Shown here: positions 1 to 12,237 of the stretch, piece by piece
Layout of the letters: each line of letters begins with the position of its first letter
Position numbering within the stretch: position 1 is the stretch's first letter
Assembly: GCF_022458985.1 (NCBI RefSeq)
Contig: NC_061781.1
Span: 15,031,501 to 15,095,500 of the forward strand
Reading direction: 5' to 3'
DNA length: 64,000 bases
From: Mugil cephalus
Taxonomy: Eukaryota > Chordata > Actinopteri > Mugiliformes > Mugilidae
Program-made: the position numbers and the translations under genes
Notes under the pieces: generated by a model
Told to the model about the DNA's origin: nothing
What the model saw: the letters and a program-made list of their open reading frames with translations, nothing else
Databases searched by the model: none

Positions 1-1909
1 TGCAATCTAAATGGTGACACTAAATTAAACGCTGACACGCTGGCTGTTACACTCAGCACTTAAGCGAAGCGATAACCAGTGGGAGATTCTGAACAGCGTT
101 CCTGCCTTTTCCAAGCATAACGTCTCAGGGAATTTTAACGCCACTAGTTATGGCAGAGCCAGAAACAAAGTACTGAGGCAGTGATTTTGCAACAGGTTAG
201 CTGGGGGGAATTCTTTAAATAATATTAGCTATGTTTTGACCTCAGGGACAGGGGACAAGCAGACTTTAGTGTTGCCTAAAAGACTTGAAAGAGAATGAGA
301 CAAAACAGCATGAGCTACATTCAAACTCAACAATACTGTGGGTAACGTGTATTCTTCTTCCTCTCTTAAATATGAAGCTTGTATGTATGATATGATTCAT
401 TTGCATTAGCCACTCTGAAGAAGTGCAACGTAGCAACTCTTTCAAACAGTATTTCCTGTATTAAAAGAAACAAAAGATTACAAACAAGAGCAGAGAAAAG
501 CCAGCTGGAAAATTTCAAACCCGAAACTCTCTCCAGGCCTCTGAATCATCTGTTTTTTAAGTGATTTCAAAGAATACGATGAAATCAGTTTGAGTACCAG
601 GCCACAGAACTGTTTGTGTTCGTGCTTGTAGATCACAAAGCAAAACAAACTAAATAAAAATCCAGTGTTTGCTTTAGAGCATTTGATCTTTTTTTTTTTT
701 TTTTTTTAATATATATATCTGCAACTCTGCAAGACTGACAGTAATGAAGACTGACAGCTCGCATCACTGCAGCCATGCCATGCGTGTGCACCACGAAAGC
801 CACAAAACAATGTTTGTTGACAGAAGAAATCACTGAGTAGCATCCTTGAAATGCCACAAATGAATCATAAAGCATTACTACGGGGCTGTTCTTCCCTCTG
901 CGCTGTACTTCAATGTGCTGCAATAATGACAACACCGAGAGCGAGGACTCTTTGCTGGCAGCAGTGGAAAGATGTTGCTGGGCACCACTGTCATCATCAT
1001 GACAACTCGGCTACAATGACAATGTTAACATGGGTTTGGTTTGCAAGCAAACTGGGTTCACAGCTTTGGTCGGCTGCGTTGTCTTGTCAGTGTCCTTTTG
1101 TGCAAGTGCCATGTGTAAAATAGTCCAGTGGATAAATAAGATATCAAAAAAACTCATCAGCTGTTGAACTTTGAGATAAAAGTTTTAAAGATGATCACAA
1201 AGGTTTTTAGTTGACCTCGTCTATGAACTCTGCACCGTACTTCATACTAATACTTTCGCCTAAAACCCATAAAACGTCAGAGTGGTTGATGATAAAATGC
1301 CAGCATCATTCATTTTCTGAGGAGCTTGAATGTCTGTACAAAATCTTACTTACTGAGGTGGGCCGGCCCAGTTGACGCTGCTAGCCCTTATTCAATGCTG
1401 CAAATCTGGTAGAAATGTGTGACCGAACTAGCAAATTGCCATGGACTGGTGTGGCTTCATATTCATTTGTTTCTCTATGATAAATACGACCAAAATGGCC
1501 AAATCAGACATCTACAATTAGTGAGATAAATGACCTAATCAGTGTGCCTTACAGTCTCTTTACTCATAAGAAGCCATTCTATTTATATACAAATGAGAAA
1601 TGGCCTCAGCAGAAACTGCCCCAAATATTATTTCTATTCTATGTTTGATTTTGTGCTCCGTAAACTTCATTGATTCAGACATACAACAATGTTCCTGGAG
1701 GGTTTTTGTGAAGATGTGAGTCTACATTTTTTTTTTTTTTTGTAAGGAACAGCGTGGGTAGTAACAGGTTGTGAGAACAGGTTGAAAGCAGCATGTTTAA
1801 ACTGTTCATGCATTCTGCAGATGTCAAGGAGGCAGAACGGTACATGATGTATAATAGCACTGTGTTCTCCACCCAGCATTTATTCTCAAGACCGCAGTGA
1901 TGAAATTAC
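1..1909 (-). other. pde11a intron 2 (no exon recognised)
   Basis: This stretch follows the donor at 1909 and should be the intron leading to the next GAF-A exon, which lies off the left edge. I looked for the expected continuation (a segment like YLPFCGIAISNAQL) and did not see it. The content is AT-rich with T/A homopolymers (about 688-708 and 1728-1741). The open frames here are short and unconvincing. Confidence 0.6.
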
Positions 1910-3392
1910 CTTCTCATCATCTTCAGTGAAGAGTTCTCCACTCGAAGACTTGTTGATGCCCTGAGCAACTCCAATGATCTCCCCGTCACTGTTGCGAATG
2001 GGCATGCACAAGAGTGACTTGGTTTTGTACCCAGTCAGCTTGTCGATTTCGTCACTGAACCGACGATCCTGCAATCCGTAGTGCAAAATAGAGACACAGC
2101 GTAAGCACATGTCGGGGAAAGAAGGCAGTTTGCTCCTCTTATTTTCAGATGACAAGGCACTTAAGTGTACAGCTCGTCTCGGCATAAAGCTTACCAACAA
2201 AAAGAAGTGTACAGTTTGCCTGGCATTGTTTGAGGTTTGCTAAACCTGACTTTAAGGTTTTATTTAATTTCTGTAGTAGTCAACCAATAAGGCTTTCCTA
2301 CTCTGAAAAGGGCCTGTGGATTTAACATAATCTGTTTTACCTTTCTTAAAAACAAGATGCAAAAGAATAAGACTTTTGTGCATTCACAGGGACTTGTGTA
2401 AACCTGTGTTTTTGACAGGTTTCCAGCTGATTAACGTTGCTGGTTCCCATGCTCTCTGTTGTTACCACAGTCTGACCGATGGTCAAGCAACTGTGACAGC
2501 TAAAAATGTCAAGCTGACAGAAAATGGCCCGTGTCCACGTCTCAATATTTCTGTGACTCATGCAAATGCACACGCGCATGCATGCACAAGGAGGAGCAAG
2601 CACCTGATAGGCGTCAGGAATGTTCACTGTCTCTCCGTGCTCGGCCACATATCCAATGATCCCTTTGCCCCACGGCACTTGAACTTCGTCCGAATTCATT
2701 GAGGGCAAAACTGTGGTACCTGCGTGCACGTCAAAGAATTTGGACACTAGTGTTTTCTTGTTGCCCGTCCCCTCCACTAAAAACAAGGAGCACCGGTCTG
2801 CGTCGACCATAATACAAACAAACACAAGGATTTTGTAGCTGAGACTTGTGAGATCCAAGTCGTTAGATATGTCTTTTACGAGCTCCAGGAAAAACTCTCT
2901 TTCGTTGTGTTGTTTGAGGTAATATTTAAAATCCACTGCCGTGGACGGGTACTGGGGGATGTTGACTCTGGACTCCAGCAGTGCGCTCAGTATGTGCGCA
3001 GTGGTCGGGGGCAGAGAGCTCGCTTTCCTCAGCAGGGCTCTCCTCCTCATGCTCGTCAGCGGCTCCTGGGCCCTGGAATTCACATGCTCGTCGTATGTCC
3101 TGTTCACGTTGATGGCCTTTGATCTGGCGAAAGTTTTACGCAGCTCCTTCTGAGACGCTCTCCGCTGCAGACCGTCACATTTGCTCGCCCAGCTGTCCTT
3201 GCACGCGTTGCTCTTCTCCTCTCTCGGCTCGGCGGGAGCTGCAGCCGCCGGACTTTTGCTCGCCTGGTGATTCTTGAGCCATTTCTCTACCATGCCATAA
3301 TTCCCCTTTCTGTTCAGGTAGTCCTCGAATAACTCGGGATGCGAGTCCAGAAAACTTTCCACGTCAGAGAACACCATATTTGCCACTGCCAT
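1910..3392 (-). CDS. pde11a: Dual-specificity 3',5'-cyclic nucleotide phosphodiesterase 11A, N-terminal two coding exons (partial)
   Basis: PDE11A hydrolyses cAMP and cGMP in the cytosol; its N-terminal GAF domains regulate the enzyme. Coding exons are 3392-2604 (263 codons) and 2068-1910 (53 codons), both phase 0, with donors at 2603 and 1909. The gene continues beyond the left edge, so GAF-B and the catalytic domain are not seen. Residues 1-40 match the PDE11A4-type start ([15 protein letters not shown]). Next come basic phospho-site segments [18 protein letters not shown] and [11 protein letters not shown], then GAF-A from about residue 180 across the junction. The NK(x6)F(x3)DE motif of cyclic-nucleotide-binding GAF domains is at residues 302-315. 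The Met at 3392 aligns with the start of the human long isoform. From memory of that protein, this one lacks about 37 residues of the Gly/Ser-rich linker. Family assignment is very secure. Confidence 0.95.
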
Positions 3393-5349
3393 GTCTGTTC
3401 TTCAGATGGTCCTCAGTGAACCAAATCCATGAAGTCGCGCAGATAAATATCATCTATGATGCTTTACAGAGGGTTAAAGTAGAGAATGATGCGAATACCA
3501 CAACTTCCAAGATGCATTATGCTGGGAACACCCCTGGAGCCCTGGCTACATATCCAGTTTCCACTCTGTGAGGAGAGCGATGGAGACTCCCTTTGCGCAC
3601 CAGCGTATTCCTCCAAACCATCTCCACGCTGCCCATTTAATTCAAAGATAATTACAGCAAATCTACGCAAAGCAATGTGAAAACAATCAGACTTATCGCA
3701 GCCATTGGAAATCTCCCACAGAGCCACTGCCAAGCATCACCGTCGTGTGGATCTTCTTGTGTGCAAATGACGCTGGCTGTGGTTGGCTCGGTCCCGCTGA
3801 TGCTCTCGTCGTCACACAGGCAGGAGCTCAGGGTTTGCTTCAGCTCTCAGCCCTCTGGCCATTTGAACCATTTGCCCTCCTTTGGAGAGCACGACGACGA
3901 CGATGATGACGGTGATGAGGATGGTGCCGAGGATGAATGAGTTTCAGTGCACCTAACCACCTATCACCATGCATAATTTAAGATGCATATTATAAACTGT
4001 GCAGCAAAGATATAAAATGGTGGATTATGCTTGATGCTCATTACTTTCAGTAATAACTCTTTGTAAGTTTGAGATTTCCAAGTCTTCTTGGACTAATTTT
4101 TAATGTTACATGCGCTCGATGCAGTGCATTCAATAAAAAACGCTTTGCTGTCTGTCTACAAGTGTGAAAAAGGTGTTCCATAGGATGTAGTAAACACTGA
4201 AACTCTACAGTAATTTTATTCCACAAACCTTTACCTTTGATGAATGCGGGGTTTGCAGTGGTCTAAATCATATCGTTATGTAACAGCGACTTTTATTGGC
4301 GGAGTGAGCAGGTCAGAAAATCAAATTCCTTTATACGTTATTTTATTAGTGCGTGCGGGTGCGCCATTTGAACGCTAGGTGGAGTTATACTCCACAGTTT
4401 CGACTGGGACTACAGCAGTCTTAGATGTTGTCTCCTAACATGGACACCTCTTGACCCGTGATTTCTTAAAGCTTTCTTGGCCGCTTGATACCGGACTAAC
4501 TCATGTCACAAAAAGAAATACACATTGTTTTCTATCATTGTATACTTTATATGCAGTGATCCAACAATTTCCCAGTCAACATGCAGCCTCCTCCAACTAT
4601 TAACTGAGGTCAATCACAAAAAGAAAGAAAAAAAAATCAAATAAAACACAACAGTTGTAATCCAAATGGCTAAAACAACATCCCTTCATTTAAATAAACC
4701 AGTCTATCTCCAGGACGATACATACATAACTACATAATCTGAATGAAATCACACATTATACAGTAATCTAATGTTAGTAGCAGTTACCCAATTCCCTATT
4801 TGGAAAATCAGAAGACATATGAGAGTCAGCACTTAATTCACCACTAAACAAAAACTGTGAAGTGAGAAAATACTGTTCTGGCACGTACAGGAATATTAAC
4901 CTCATATTTGCTTCTAAACTCTTATTACAAACAAAGTCCAACACATTAACACAATATTTAGTGGCAAATTTATTCAACTTGCATATTCAAAACATAGTAA
5001 AACAAACAAAACCAAACACAACTGAGGTATTATTGTGGGAGAAAAGGCATATTCATTCTCTGAGTAGAAAATTATTAAGATAATTATAAATCAAGACACT
5101 ACTGGGGAAAAAAAGTAAGGATGACAGTTAAACAGCTTTCAGTCCCTGCCTTCTGATCACACAGTATACTCACTATAATTCATGAAAAGACGTTAAAAAG
5201 CTTTTACTCCACCTCGATCAGAAACAGAGGCACAGCTGCCACAGACATGACAATTTACAATACACCTTCTAGTTGTGGTTCTGATTTATTTTGGGGTCCT
5301 AGTCTCTTGAGCAGTTTGTGAAGACACAAGTTGGTAGATGAGGAGTTCT
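3393..5349. other. pde11a 5' flank and cytochrome c 3' UTR region
   Basis: 3393 to about 3950 should hold the pde11a 5' UTR and promoter (minus strand). No TATA box or start site can be fixed by eye. A GAC/GAT triplet-rich stretch at about 3889-3935 creates a fake acidic reading frame. 4560-5349 should be mostly the 3' UTR of the cytochrome c gene, with minus-strand AATAAA signals such as those near 4970 and 5286. No further coding sequence was recognised. Confidence 0.5.
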
Positions 5350-5764
5350 TTATGAAGTTGCAGACTTGAGATACGCTATAAGGTCAGTGCGTTCATTCTT
5401 CTTCTTAATTCCGGCAAAGATCATCTTAGTTCCCGGAATATATTTCTTGGGGTTCTCCAGATAAACCATCAGGGTGTCCTCATTCCAGATAATGCCTGGA
5501 ATTAGCAAACAAAGCAGAGAATTATCTTTAAGTCAAATTAGATGATTTGTAAGGATGCGGCATATACACACACACACACACTCAGTACATACCCTTGCTT
5601 TTGTTGGCATCGGTATAGGAGAAGCCGTCTGCCTGACCTGTTTTGCGTCCAAACAGACCCCAGAGGTTGGGTCCGACCTTGTGTTTCCCACCTTGCTCCA
5701 CAGTATGACACTGGGCGCACTTTTGGACAAACGCCTTCTTGCCCTTCTCGATGTCTGCAGGCAT
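5350..5764 (-). CDS. cycs: Cytochrome c
   Basis: Cytochrome c carries electrons from complex III to IV in the mitochondrial intermembrane space and, once released, triggers Apaf-1/caspase-9. Coding exons are 5764-5593 (57 codons plus 1 base) and 5495-5350 (stop 5352-5350), giving 105 residues. The junction splits the Gly codon before IIWNEDT, the usual vertebrate intron position. A CAG acceptor sits five bases upstream of the ATG, so the leader is spliced. Haem-attachment CAQCH is at residues 16-20 with axial His20; the distal ligand Met82 lies in KYIPGTKM. The start [10 protein letters not shown] has one extra residue and lacks the MGD start of most vertebrate cytochromes c. The frame is intact and introns are present, so this is not a processed pseudogene. 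Teleosts have more than one cytochrome c gene, and the neighbourhood matches mouse testis Cyct, so the exact orthologue (cycsa, cycsb or cyct) is uncertain. Confidence 0.95.
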
Positions 5765-6336
5765 GGTTTCTATGTAAAACACAAAAATAAGTTTATTTTC
5801 CAATAATTATTGACATATATACATAAGTTACTTCCATTAAAAATAACTACATTTTTTTTTCTACCTATACCCTTATTCAGCCACAAGAGGGCGTTCACCT
5901 CTGAGTTGCGCAACTAATATATGCACCAGACACGGTTACAAAACTTTACATCAACTTCATATAACTACATTACTCAACATGGTTTCTATAATAAATATTT
6001 ATCAGTACAGATACACTATTTCAACCCATTTTATGAGGATAATAGCTGCCCAAAACCTAGGGTAAGCCTATTGCATAAAACATTAGATTAAGGCAATAGA
6101 GTAAGCCAATATCAAACAACGTTAGATATAAATATTTGGTAAAGCAGAGTGGGTCAAGTATATGTAAAACTGAGTAATTTCTCCAGATAATTCTTCCGCG
6201 GAAACTTGGCTAACGCCGGGTCGGGAGCACGTTGTTGAACAAAACCGACAAAGACACGTACAGATAAGTCGCATAAAAACAACACCTTAAGGTTTACAAT
6301 TGGAATCTGTGTGTGTTTTGATAGTTAAAGTCTCAC

Positions 6337-6440
6337 CTTTTTTCGTTTTTATGCACTCAGCCGGCTAAATGTGACTTATAACTCCTTGAGTTTCCCTTCC
6401 TCGCCGGTTCAGCTGCTACCTTTTCACTAATGTGCTTCCT
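6337..6440 (-). other. cycs: Predicted non-coding first exon of the cytochrome c gene
   Basis: On the minus strand a good donor (AG|GTGAGA) ends at 6337, about 570 bases upstream of the acceptor next to the ATG. Vertebrate somatic cytochrome c genes have an untranslated first exon ending in an intron just before the start codon. The 5' edge (about 6430-6440) is a guess; no transcript evidence is available. Confidence 0.5.
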
Positions 6441-6462
6441 TTCTCTAGTCACGCCCGGTGAA

Positions 6463-6545
6463 ACGTCATCAGTCAGCTGACCTGGCGCGTCAGCTTCGTC
6501 ATGACCGACACGCGGCCATTCACCGCAACCAGTCCGGTGACGTCA
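6463..6545. promoter_or_regulatory. Cytochrome c promoter with CRE sites
   Basis: A perfect palindromic CRE, TGACGTCA, lies at 6538-6545. CRE half-sites lie at 6463-6468 (ACGTCA) and near 6497. They sit about 30-110 bases upstream of the predicted first exon, in a locally CpG-rich segment. CREB/ATF sites are known in mammalian cytochrome c promoters. That this element drives the gene is inference. Confidence 0.5.
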
Positions 6546-7650
6546 ATGTCGATTGCGCAATGTTAACCGTTCACATCTAAAAGTCATTACAGGCTTCAAT
6601 CAAGCAACACAATCGAGTGAAGAAACAATGCATGAATTCACTGTACACTTCTCCGCACAGCAATATTTTCCTCTCAACTTGCCTGAGGATTTAATAACAG
6701 CATCAATGAAAATATATGAGATTCAAGCCTCAGTAGCTGACATTCCTTGTAGTAGTAAGTCTTACTTCTCTAACCAAGAGAAGAAAAGGTGTTGCCACCT
6801 CATGGACTCACAATAATTGGACTGTGTTTGACTTCCCACACACTTTCACCGATTTCTGCCCACGCAGGATTCATGCAATTCCCTATTGTCCGACAGTAAA
6901 AAAAACCTTAATGAAAAACCTTCAGTGATGAAAAAAGGCCATTCTCACAATAGCAAGTTGTGTGACAGAGGATAAATAGGAGCATAATTCCAGATGAGTG
7001 TGTTTGTCATGAAGTCTGTGGCTTGTGGTGAGTCATTTCTAAGAAAGTCACGGGCAGATAGGAGGATTTTCTTCTTAGTTTAGCACACAGAACGTCGTCC
7101 TTAAACCCCACTGTGTGCGGAAGCCCCAGGAGAAAACCAGTTTCCAAGATACTGGCACCAAACACTAATGAGCAGCGATCCATAACACACAAAAGGTCAC
7201 CGCCATTTCATGCATTCAAAACAGTAACTACTGTGCAGTCCTTAAAGATGTCCTGCCTGCATTGATAAACACATGTGTGTGATGCCTTAATCAATAGTTT
7301 GACCTAACTGGAACTACCTTATCACCTAAGGTGCAAGGCTAACTGCTAATTGTTTTGAAGCTGCTTGCATATTTGGAGGACATGGTTGACAGGTAATCGG
7401 ATTACACTTGAATATTAACCATATGCAACTCAACAATTCGTGAACTCTTGACCTGCTCCCAACGAAGGGACTAGATCAACTCTCCCCAACAAATACTTGA
7501 GGTTTGGGGTGAATTTGGAACGGATACAAAGCTAATAATAACCTGGATGACTGAGATTCTTACCAAATGTTTAAACCATAAAATACAGAAAATAATAATA
7601 ATTGTTGGACATAGTGCAACATAGAGTGCTGCAAGTGTGAACACTGCTAC

Positions 7651-7795
7651 AACTGAACAGGCATAACATTATGACCACGTTCCTAATATTGTGTAGGTCT
7701 CCCTTGTGCATCCAAAACAGTCGCGACAAAGCAGAGAATGGAGCTGTCACAAGATGGTCAGTGTTATTTACTTCTCCTCTCTCATGCTGCGGCTG
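7651..7795 (-). mobile_element. Internally deleted Tc1/mariner-type element fragment
   Basis: It begins with the terminal sequence CAGGCATAACATTATGACC, well known from a fish Tc1-like family, continues for about 80 bases, then jumps to sequence resembling the opposite end (near 7762-7795). The transposase body is missing. Related ends occur at 27642-28670, 38815-39075, 42250-42390 and 60596-60740 in this window. Confidence 0.6.
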
Positions 7796-8012
7796 ATAAG
7801 TATCTTATATTTTATATTAGATATCAATCTGGACAGCAGTGAGTTTAGAAAGTGCTACATTTGCCTTGTCGGAAACATTCAAGTGCCTGAAACGGTGTCG
7901 AATATTTAAGCTTTCCTTAACCAGTGCAGCTGACTAATGCCATGTTTGCTTCCCGATATCTGTGTGGATGTGTTGTTGAAAGTCGTTGCCCGGCAACCAT
8001 ACAGTCCAGGTC

Positions 8013-8470
8013 ACAGGTGTCAAACATATGGTACGTGGACGTAAAGCGGCGCCCCAGAGGGTCTAATCCGGCCCCAGGGATGAATTTGCAAAGCACAAAC
8101 ATGACATCAATCAAAAGACTTTAATTGCAATTTTCCAATGAAATGAACCACTATTACTAGAGTTCACACAGATTTCGAAAAAGTTGTGGACATAACAGAA
8201 CGCTGAGACCTAGAATCATACAGAAATTGCACTTCTTCTTCTTAAGAAATGTTACACGTTTTGTAATAGTGAGGTTAATTAAATGTTCATACTTTCATAA
8301 CGTGATTCCTTGCACTGAAACAAAGGGAAACATTCGTAACTGTTCTTCCTTCTTTCTTTTTGTTCTGTAAATATTGAAACAGTTACTCATGTATTTTGGC
8401 TCCTCTGTCCAGAAATCTTAATCTTTTTTTAACTTATCTTTTGGGGCCCTTGGAATTATCCTAATCCCCC
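8013..8470. repeat. Dispersed repeat fragment (CAGGTGTCAAAC type)
   Basis: The sequence CACAGGTGTCAAAC followed by a 'gtggac...gccccagagggtct...ccggcccc' pattern resembles a non-autonomous repeat common in fish genomes. Boundaries, especially the right one, are uncertain. Classification is from memory of the pattern only. Confidence 0.35.
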
Positions 8471-8889
8471 CCATCCTGCATCTGCACCATTGTACAAAAC
8501 CTCTGGGTTGAGATTTGTAATTTTGTAATTTTATTGTGAATAATATTGGGAAAAAAACAACACCTTTAAACTGTCAGGGAGGGGATGTGTTGTTCGGGCT
8601 CTTTGACTTTATCAGAAATAAGTCAAATCCAAATGAAACATTGACCATTAATCTCATTTTAATACGGGAGAAATTTTACATTCGTAAAAGTAAGTTTACA
8701 CATGAAAAAAAAAAACAAAAAACGTTTGTTTAAGATGAAGTTGTTTATTGTTTTTGACATTTTTTTTGTCGTGTAATTGTGTTTTAATGTGATTTACATG
8801 TTCTGGATTTAATACATTTGTTGAATATTAAGTTCTAAAAAAAAATAAAATAAATAAAATTGAAAAGTTAGCGTATTAGAGAAACGGTC

Positions 8890-9337
8890 GTGTCTCCCGG
8901 TCCAGTGCCGGGTCCTGGTCCTGCGGCTGTGAGCGCCTCCCCTTACTCCGAGTTTTTTTTTTCTGTGAATCCGTGGCCGTGTTTTGCGAGCACCCGTCGC
9001 CCGCCCGTGTTTGATCCGTTCCGCCGCTTTCTTCCCGCTCAGAGCAGATCTTGCTGCAGGGAGGAGCTGAGCTGAGCCGAGCATCACACAACCCGCATTC
9101 AAGGAAACGGGCAAACACAGCACTTTTTTGTTGACTTTCCACTATGGTCTAGCCTCCGAGCGGGTCAAGTCTCCGCCGAAAAAGAAGCACACACATATTG
9201 CATGTGGACCTCCATGGGAGCCGCTTGTCATTGAGAAGCGGGGAACCTCTACCCAGCCAAGGGAGACCCCCCCCCTCCCCTCAATTGTTTCCTGCGCCAA
9301 GAACTGTAAAAGACATGGTCATCACAGCGCATCTGTG
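8890..9337 (+). promoter_or_regulatory. osbpl6: Predicted promoter and non-coding first exon of osbpl6
   Basis: A CpG-rich segment (8885-9110) stands out from its AT-rich flanks and is followed by a donor (CTGTG|GTAAGG) at 9337/9338. The first coding exon of osbpl6 begins with a clear acceptor at 15841, so an upstream leader exon is required and this is the best candidate. The start site is not resolved. Confidence 0.4.
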
Positions 9338-10259
9338 GTAAGGAAATACGCTTTCCTCCTTTTCTTTTCACCGCAGCGCCACTGCCAGTATTTGCTTATA
9401 AACAGAGAAGCGCTGCGTTATATCATTGCTTGTCGGAATTAAGACGCATCTTCTTCTTCTTCTTTTTTTTTCGTGCCCAGTCTCAAGCATCTCATCCATT
9501 TGTATTTGCATCCCGAGCCTGAATGAATTACCGAGGACCAGTCAGACATGACCACCTAGCCAAATGCTGACTTAGCCAGCTAGGTGCTATATAGTCTGTG
9601 ATGATAACCCCTTCGATCACGCATGCAAACATCCCACTCGCGCAGACACGATCGTGATCCATAATCCATAAAACATGGACGCCTGACTGGAGTAACAGAG
9701 CAGCCAACTCAGTAACTGATGGTGTAGAAATAATGCGTCACTGACAATTTCACCTATTTAACTGGCTTCCCCTACAGTCCCATTAACCGTCTCATTTTAT
9801 ATATATGTGTATATATATGTGGGCTATATGTGGACTATATATTCTGCAAGATCAATGTCCTCTCTCTCAGCCTTCCACACGCCACTCATCAGTGTCGAAA
9901 TGGCAACTAATTGAAAGTTAGCCAACTTGAGTTGCAGGAAAGCTCCACAACATCACTCAGCCTCCTTTCCCAACTGAAGGTCAGCCAGTGACTTTGCAGT
10001 TGTTTAAAATAGCCTCGAATGACATAAATTAAAGAACAGGAGAGGAGACTGGAAGGGCCCCGTGCGTCTGTGGCGTGTAAGTGACATGCTTTGCTGAATA
10101 TATGCTGCTTTGATCAGCAGGGGTTATTGATCCTCTGATGTACTGCTTTGCCCCCCCGGGCCCCCGGCGGAGCGTCCTGCTGAAGGTGTCCCCGTCCCAT
10201 TTAGATGATGTCTTTGCAGAGCTTGCGTGCCTCGTTCGTTTGTGGACGGACGAAACGGA

Positions 10260-10570
10260 GGGCAGCCTCCTTAGGGTGCCTGAAGTTAGATTGATAAGAC
10301 AGTCAGATTAAGTATTTGGCCACGTAATTAAGGTTTAATGAAATGATTGCTCCTTCTTACTCATTAAATTAAAGCAAAAGGATCATTAGGAATACGGAAT
10401 TCGCCTAATATATGCTTTTAAGTTGGATGACTCATGGAGCCGTTCCCTGTTTGATTTAATACCTGTTTTTAGACAAATTACCAGTGTTCCTCTTAAGCAT
10501 TCTCTGTCATTCTTGGTAATTATAATTACTGTTTATCTTTTTTGTATGTTTTGCCTTTCTCACTGGAAGC
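10260..10570. promoter_or_regulatory. Candidate conserved non-coding element (enhancer-like)
   Basis: The sequence is dense in TAAT/ATTA homeodomain-type cores (for example GTAATTAAGG near 10325 and GGTAATTATAATTACTG near 10514) separated by complex, non-repetitive sequence. It lacks homopolymers and transposon ends. This look is typical of vertebrate developmental enhancers. Conservation has not been tested, so this is a suggestion. Confidence 0.3.
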
Positions 10571-12067
10571 CTGCTGCTTGATACCATTCATAATATACAG
10601 ATGTAGTTGTGAACGTGGCTCCTTACATATTGAGTTAGTGCTTTATATACATTAATGTGTCAAGTATAAAGAAGTTTTCTTGAGAAATGCCACAAAAACA
10701 AAGACTGTGCTCTCGTTTTGCCATGAAAGATGCTGTGCTACAATGACAAAACGTGGTGTACGTCACCCGTCGGAATTCACTCCCGACTTGTAGTTCTGAA
10801 GAGTTTGCAGCACATGCACGAGTCTGACAGTAAAGTATTGCAGCGTGATACCCAGCTCTACCTATGACGTAATGTGCTCAGGATAAACTGGCTCTGTCCA
10901 GTTGATGTCGTACAAAAAGAAAAAGAAAAAAAAAGAAAAGAGAGGCCTACTTTGAAGAGATGCGCCACTCACAGATGTCACACAAGAGCTACGGCCCGTT
11001 TAGCCTTCCACTGCGCAGACAGGTAAACACACGAAACACCGCTCCGCCGATCGATGCGCATTATTAGCCAGTTGTAAATTCAGACAATACTCGTCCTTAA
11101 AGACTCTGTAACGTAATATGGGGACACGATTCCGCTTTTGTTGGCCCACTTTAATTATGCAGCAGTGTGTGGTGGGGTGGGGGGGGTCAGCAAACTTGGT
11201 TCACTTACTGTAGAGTGCTGGTCAATAATGCGATGTGGTGACAACACAAACGTGGATGTCTTTCCGCCCGTGTTAGTGCACAGTTACCACTCGTGCTTCA
11301 TCGCGTTACAGCCTCATGCTCTGCGGTGCCGTTTCCGTCCGTCTTGCTTTAATGCTGCAGCTGACTTATGACATTAAAATGATTTCTGATTTTTTTTTTT
11401 TGGGCCGGCTTTGGATCTTTCGGTGCTCGAAGGTTTATTTTGTTCATCCCTCTTAAAGCTCACAGAGCGGGGAACAGCGGCAGTGGGATTACTCTGCTCG
11501 GCCTGACCCACGTCAGGATGGATGATAGTCACTTCTTTATTTATCGATCCCTGAAGGAGAAATTTGACTTTTCTCTCGCTAACTCCCACTAAGGTCACAG
11601 CACTTATTCAGCAGCTGTACCCTGCAGGAATAATAGCATCTTGTTTAACGACGCATTAGTGGAGCAGACTGTTTCTTCCTAACTATCTTAGTACGTAATC
11701 ATTTATTTTTTCTTTTTATATTTTCTTATGACCCTAAGTAATGGCTTATTTATCAGAACTCACCAGTCCTCACCAGAATGTAATCTATTTAAATAACTAA
11801 TACTGTGACTGCATTGTATTTCTCAGGTGATTAACAATGTAGAGATGTTTATATGCTTCTTTTGTGAACAATGCAATAGTCACAGACTTAACCTTGTGTT
11901 CAGCTTATGCTCACTCATCACCACTTGCTTTAAGTGTTTTCATATTGGAGATTAAAAAACCTTTTATGATTTTTTTACTGTTACAATTGTCAAGACAAGG
12001 ATTTCAGAGTATATAACCGCTTGATGGCAAAATGAAGCCTGATCTTGATATTGTGTTGCTGAGCTGA

Positions 12068-12095
12068 TAATATATATATATATATATATATATAT
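12068..12095. repeat. (TA)n microsatellite
   Basis: About 13-14 TA units in a leader intron of osbpl6. Confidence 0.9.
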
Positions 12096-12204
12096 TGTTT
12101 TTTGGTGCACAAGAGAGATGGAAAGGGGAAGTGAACGTGTTGTTTTTCTGGACATTTTTTTGTGGATGCGTTGACACAAAACTGTGATAGGTAATCTGAG
12201 ATCT

Positions 12205-12237
12205 GTACCTAATTTCCCTTCGGGGATGAATAAAGTA

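Larger units (their letters stand above)
6561..8890. other. Intergenic region between divergent cytochrome c and osbpl6
   Basis: No coding exon was recognised. The stretch holds a truncated Tc1-like element at 7651-7795 and a probable repeat fragment starting near 8013. It is otherwise AT-rich, with runs of T and A around 8700-8850. Short open frames here have no recognisable domain. Confidence 0.5.

Noticed and set aside
3677-3940. Open frame ending in an acidic Asp/Glu run
   Set aside because: The run comes from a GAC/GAT triplet stretch in the pde11a 5' flank.
9128-9442. 104-codon frame in the osbpl6 leader region
   Set aside because: It runs through a good splice donor at 9338 and resembles no protein; more likely 5' UTR and intron.
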